Shown: in pieces, positions 5,984 to 8,084 of the stretch
Position numbering within the stretch: the first letter of the stretch is position 1
How the letters are laid out: every line of letters begins with the position of its first letter
Assembly (NCBI GenBank): GCA_026986305.1
Contig: JALSOU010000171.1
Location: 1-8,084, forward strand
DNA from: Thermoplasmata archaeon
GTDB lineage: Archaea > Thermoplasmatota > Thermoplasmata > WALJ01
Direction of reading: 5' to 3'
DNA: 8,084 nucleotides
The notes under the pieces: generated by a model
Seen by the model: the letters and a program-made list of their open reading frames with translations, nothing else
The model's database searches: none
What the model was told of the DNA's origin: nothing
Made by a program: the position numbers and the translations under genes

Positions 5984-6033
5984 CGTCCCCACCCCCTGCA
6001 CTTTTTCAATAGTGGCACGATTCACAGAAAACC

Positions 6034-6042
6034 TTATTATAA
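6034..6042 (+). promoter_or_regulatory. TATA box of the FKBP-priL operon
   Basis: TTATTATAA, with an expected transcription start near 6064, four bases before the ATG at 6068. This spacing argues against the upstream in-frame ATG at 6050, which would lie ahead of the transcript start. Confidence 0.6.
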
Positions 6043-6067
6043 CAAAGCCATGCATTGCTGTGATACC

Positions 6068-6391
6068 ATGCCTGTTGAAATAGGAGACTATGTTGAGGTG
6101 AATTACACAGGAAAGCTGGAGGATGGAACTATATTCGACTCTTCAGTGGAAGAGATTGCGAGGAGCGCTCTCTATTACGACCCCGATAGAGAATACGAAC
6201 CTCTGGGATTCGTCGTAGGAGAGGGTATGCTCATAGAGGGCTTTGAGAAAGGAGTCATCGGAATGGATGTGGGAGAGAAGAAAGAGATAAGGATACCTCC
6301 TGAGAAGGCATACGGCACAGAGGGCAGCCATCCACTTGCAGGGAAAACACTGATATTTGAGATTGAAGTTGTTAAAATAAGGAAAAAATGA
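6068..6391 (+). CDS. FKBP-type peptidyl-prolyl cis-trans isomerase, short form
   Basis: Protein-folding enzyme that isomerises X-Pro bonds, predicted cytosolic. The 107 residues begin [19 protein letters not shown] pocket positions are visible: Y13, F23-D24, V49-I56 around [12 protein letters not shown]59 in place of the FKBP12 Trp, Y82 (KAYG) and F97. As in archaeal FKBPs there is an extended segment before the flap ([20 protein letters not shown], 25-44). The large IF/chaperone insert that many archaeal FKBPs carry after AYG is missing: KAYGTEG runs directly to [16 protein letters not shown]. The start at 6068 rests on the TATA spacing and family start; ATG 6050 would add MHCCDT. The stop overlaps the priL start as ATGA. 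Confidence 0.94.
   Translation: MPVEIGDYVEVNYTGKLEDGTIFDSSVEEIARSALYYDPDREYEPLGFVVGEGMLIEGFEKGVIGMDVGEKKEIRIPPEKAYGTEGSHPLAGKTLIFEIEVVKIRKK
6163..6170. repeat. GAGCGCTC palindrome, copy 6
   Basis: In the FKBP gene, read as AGC GCT (Ser-Ala, residues 33-34). Flanks fit RGAGCGCTCY. Confidence 0.9.
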
Positions 6392-7614
6392 TGAGTATGC
6401 TTAGAACCTATGCCAGATATCCATTTCTTCCTGAGGCGAGGGAGTTTATATCAAAGAAAGGGATATCTGTATATGAGGCTCTATCTGAAAATCTTGAGGA
6501 CAACAGGGCGATACAGGACGCATGGAACAGGGTTTTCGGGGCTTTTCTTGGAAAGATAGCCTTTATTCCCTCTGTGGATGACAGAGTGTGGGAAATGATA
6601 TTGAAGATGAACTCTGGATACGAGATCTCTCCATCTGAGGTTCTAGACGCCAGCGATTATATGAGGGATGTATATGGAGAAAGCGAGGAGATAGATGTCC
6701 CGCATGGGGACAATGAACTGATTGCCAGAATAATATCATACCCAATAGCAAGGATCATGGTTTCCTGTCTCAACGATAGCAGATTCCTAAGGAGATATGG
6801 ATTGAAGGAGGCTGAGCTTTTTAGGAAGCTTTTGGAGATGGAATGGAATTCCGGAACCGAGAGGGAGTTTTTCGTGGAAATTGGCAAAAAACTTGGGCTT
6901 TCGATAATCATATCCGATGAGTGGGCTGCCATGGATGTTATAAGCTATGTGAAAAACACGGCCCAGATGAAGGACCCGAGGAAGAAGCTCCTTTTTCAGG
7001 ATGTCAGGAAAGGGATGGTATATTTCAAAAAGAGATCTGAGGGAAACGAGCACATGGATGTGATTTTCAGGTCTTTTCAGCAGGCTCTTCAGGATAAAAT
7101 ACTTTCAGAGCTTCCTCTGAATGTTCCTGATTCTCTCTGTGAATCCCTTTCTCCAGTAATATCAGTTCTCAGGTTAATAATAAGCAATTACTACGAGAAT
7201 TACAGGCTTGGAGACCTTGGAGAGGTGGAGGTTGAAAAGTTCCCACCATGCATGAAGAGGCTTTATTCAATGGCAAAGTCAGGCATAAACCTGCCGCACA
7301 GTGGGCGCTTCGCTCTGACCGCCTTTCTGCACCACATCGGGATGTCTGTTGACGATATAGTGAAAGTATTCTCCGCATCTCCAGATTTCAACGAATCCAT
7401 AACGAGATATCAGGTAAGGCACATATCAGGTGAGATTTCAGGAGTGGAATATATGCCTCAGAAGTGCTCCGTCATGGTTTCAGAAGGCCTTTGCTATAAT
7501 CCTGATGATCTGTGCAGAAAGGAATGGATGACCCACCCTCTGATATATTACAGGGTAAAAAAGGAGGATAAAAGGCGTGGTAAAGCTGGAAAGAATAGAG
7601 ATATACAGGGTTGA
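6388..7614 (+). CDS. priL: DNA primase large subunit
   Basis: Partner of the catalytic subunit PriS in the archaeal primase that makes primers for chromosome replication; it regulates and stabilises initiation. The product has 408 residues. The N-terminal part is helical and contains the [18 protein letters not shown] opening typical of PriL (from residue 4). The C-terminal domain has four cysteines spaced as in the PriL 4Fe-4S centre: C288 (FPPCM), C360, C369 and C376 (DLCR), with the [17 protein letters not shown] block (304-320) between the first two. Starts at 6388, 6391 or 6397 are all possible; 6388 overlaps the FKBP stop by four bases. The last 20 residues are very basic and overlap the next gene, so this tail is shaped by two reading frames. 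PriS is not in the window. Confidence 0.95.
   Translation: MMSMLRTYARYPFLPEAREFISKKGISVYEALSENLEDNRAIQDAWNRVFGAFLGKIAFIPSVDDRVWEMILKMNSGYEISPSEVLDASDYMRDVYGESEEIDVPHGDNELIARIISYPIARIMVSCLNDSRFLRRYGLKEAELFRKLLEMEWNSGTEREFFVEIGKKLGLSIIISDEWAAMDVISYVKNTAQMKDPRKKLLFQDVRKGMVYFKKRSEGNEHMDVIFRSFQQALQDKILSELPLNVPDSLCESLSPVISVLRLIISNYYENYRLGDLGEVEVEKFPPCMKRLYSMAKSGINLPHSGRFALTAFLHHIGMSVDDIVKVFSASPDFNESITRYQVRHISGEISGVEYMPQKCSVMVSEGLCYNPDDLCRKEWMTHPLIYYRVKKEDKRRGKAGKNRDIQG
7563..7567 (+). promoter_or_regulatory. Shine-Dalgarno inside priL for the downstream GTG start
   Basis: GGAGG with nine bases before the GTG at 7577, the strongest such site in the window. It supports a start inside the priL coding region, giving a 38-base overlap. 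Confidence 0.75.
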
Positions 7615-8084
7615 GTTGCCCAGAAAGGGAATTTTCAGGATAGCCACAGGTTCCTCTTCAGAGGTCAGAAATGTGGTTATAAGGATAAAATCAGGCCCTT
7701 ACGAGGGATGGGGTGCCGGAGCTCCAACGAGGGTTACTGGAGAGACTATGGAAAGCATAGGGAGAGCGCTCTCCGCTCTTAAAAAAGAGCTATCCGGAAA
7801 GAAATTCGAGTCCCCTGAAGAAGCGGTACATCTTGCTGAGAGATATGCTGGAAAGAACCCCTCAGCGCTGGCAGCCTTCGACATAGCTGTGTTCGACCTT
7901 TTTTCGAAAATTGAAGCTTTGCCATTATATATCTATCTTTCAGAGAGATATGGCACAGAGCCCAGAGACAGGGTAATGACGGACATCACCCTCGGAATAG
8001 AGAGCCTTGAGAAGACAGTTAAAGAGGCGAAAGAGTACATAAATTCTGGATTTCGAGCTATTAAAGTGAAAATTGGGCTTGACT
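7577..8084 (+). CDS. Enolase-superfamily protein, probable dipeptide epimerase / muconate-cycloisomerase subgroup (5' part)
   Basis: The visible 169 residues cover the capping domain and the beginning of the barrel of an enolase-superfamily enzyme. These enzymes abstract the alpha proton of a carboxylate with a Lys base and bind Mg2+. Features: [17 protein letters not shown] at the start, the gate loop WGAGAPTRVTGE (about 48-59), NPSALAAFDIAVFDL (about 95-109), RVMTDITLGI (about 133-142) and, near the edge, FRAIKVKIGLD with the KxK catalytic motif (K164, K166). The TDITLGI strand is like that of L-Ala-D/L-Glu and other dipeptide epimerases, but substrate cannot be set without the metal ligands and second catalytic Lys outside the window. 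The GTG start at 7577 is chosen for its strong Shine-Dalgarno. It overlaps priL and probably shares its transcript. Confidence 0.88.
   Translation, partial: MVKLERIEIYRVELPRKGIFRIATGSSSEVRNVVIRIKSGPYEGWGAGAPTRVTGETMESIGRALSALKKELSGKKFESPEEAVHLAERYAGKNPSALAAFDIAVFDLFSKIEALPLYIYLSERYGTEPRDRVMTDITLGIESLEKTVKEAKEYINSGFRAIKVKIGLD
7764..7771. repeat. GAGCGCTC palindrome, copy 7
   Basis: In the enolase-superfamily gene, read as GCG CTC (Ala-Leu). A core AGCGCT also occurs nearby at 7864-7869. Confidence 0.9.

Larger units (their letters stand above)
5791..6000 (+). repeat. Three tandem 70-bp repeats, each ending in a copy of the tRNA-Leu 3' end
   Basis: Units 5791-5860, 5861-5930 and 5931-6000. 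Units 1 and 2 are identical; unit 3 is identical over its first 41 bases and differs in its last third. Each unit holds hairpin A (TGCCTTTT/AAAAGGCA, 6-base loop), hairpin B (AAAAAATAC/GTATTTTTT, 3-base loop) with a T-run, and then TCCCAGCCCCTGCA, the last 14 bases of tRNA-Leu (5777-5790). In unit 3 this tail is altered to CCCCACCCCCTGCA. In unit 3 the hairpin B loop changes from TCA to TCC while the stem stays paired. It could be a tandem duplication with its breakpoint in the tRNA end, or copies left by recombination at that site. Confidence 0.95.

Noticed and set aside
5791..6000. CRISPR-like array
   Set aside because: The units are contiguous 70-bp tandem copies with no unique spacers.
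5741..6067. Long in-frame N-terminal extension upstream of the FKBP gene, reading through tRNA-Leu and the repeats
   Set aside because: It starts inside a tRNA and encodes only the repeat array; the TATA spacing and family alignment place the FKBP start at 6068.

Overview
The window looks like a piece of a euryarchaeal chromosome. It encodes an A-type ATP synthase cluster (subunits H, I, K), an archaeal Sm protein, ribosomal protein L37e, the large subunit of the archaeal/eukaryotic-type primase, and tRNAs without encoded CCA. TATA boxes sit about 25-30 bp upstream of near-leaderless genes. The overall look (roughly mid GC, gene content, protein style) suggests a Thermoplasmatota relative such as the Aciduliprofundum/DHVE2 group, but that placement is only an impression.

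Left part (1-3272, minus strand): the start of an ATP synthase operon, read right to left as atpH, atpI, atpK, with starts and stops overlapping by 1 and 4 bases. The K subunit leaves the window on the left. It is unusual: a signal peptide and a PKD-type beta-sandwich domain precede a duplicated (two-hairpin) c-subunit, and only the second hairpin carries the ion-binding glutamate. A divergent promoter region (3273-3424) separates this operon from a rightward smAP - rpl37e - purF operon (3425-5248), where purF uses a TTG start one base after the rpl37e stop.

Middle (5249-6067): a non-coding block with tRNA-Gly(UCC), tRNA-Thr(GGU) and tRNA-Leu(GAG), all on the plus strand. Between Gly and Thr lies a foldback structure that reuses 14 bases of the Thr D-arm and looks like a decayed or re-purposed tRNA. 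Directly after tRNA-Leu are three exact-period 70-bp tandem repeats. Each has two hairpins, the second followed by a T-run, and each ends with a copy of the tRNA-Leu 3' end.

Right part (6068-8084, plus strand): a tight operon of an FKBP-type prolyl isomerase without the usual archaeal insert domain, the primase large subunit PriL with four candidate Fe-S cysteines, and the N-terminal part of an enolase-superfamily protein resembling dipeptide epimerases, which overlaps priL by 38 bases.

Across the whole window, the palindrome GAGCGCTC (always as RGAGCGCTCY) occurs seven times, in six genes' worth of coding sequence and one intergenic site, in two different reading frames. This is far above chance for an 8-mer and resembles a highly iterated palindrome of the HIP1 kind known from cyanobacteria.
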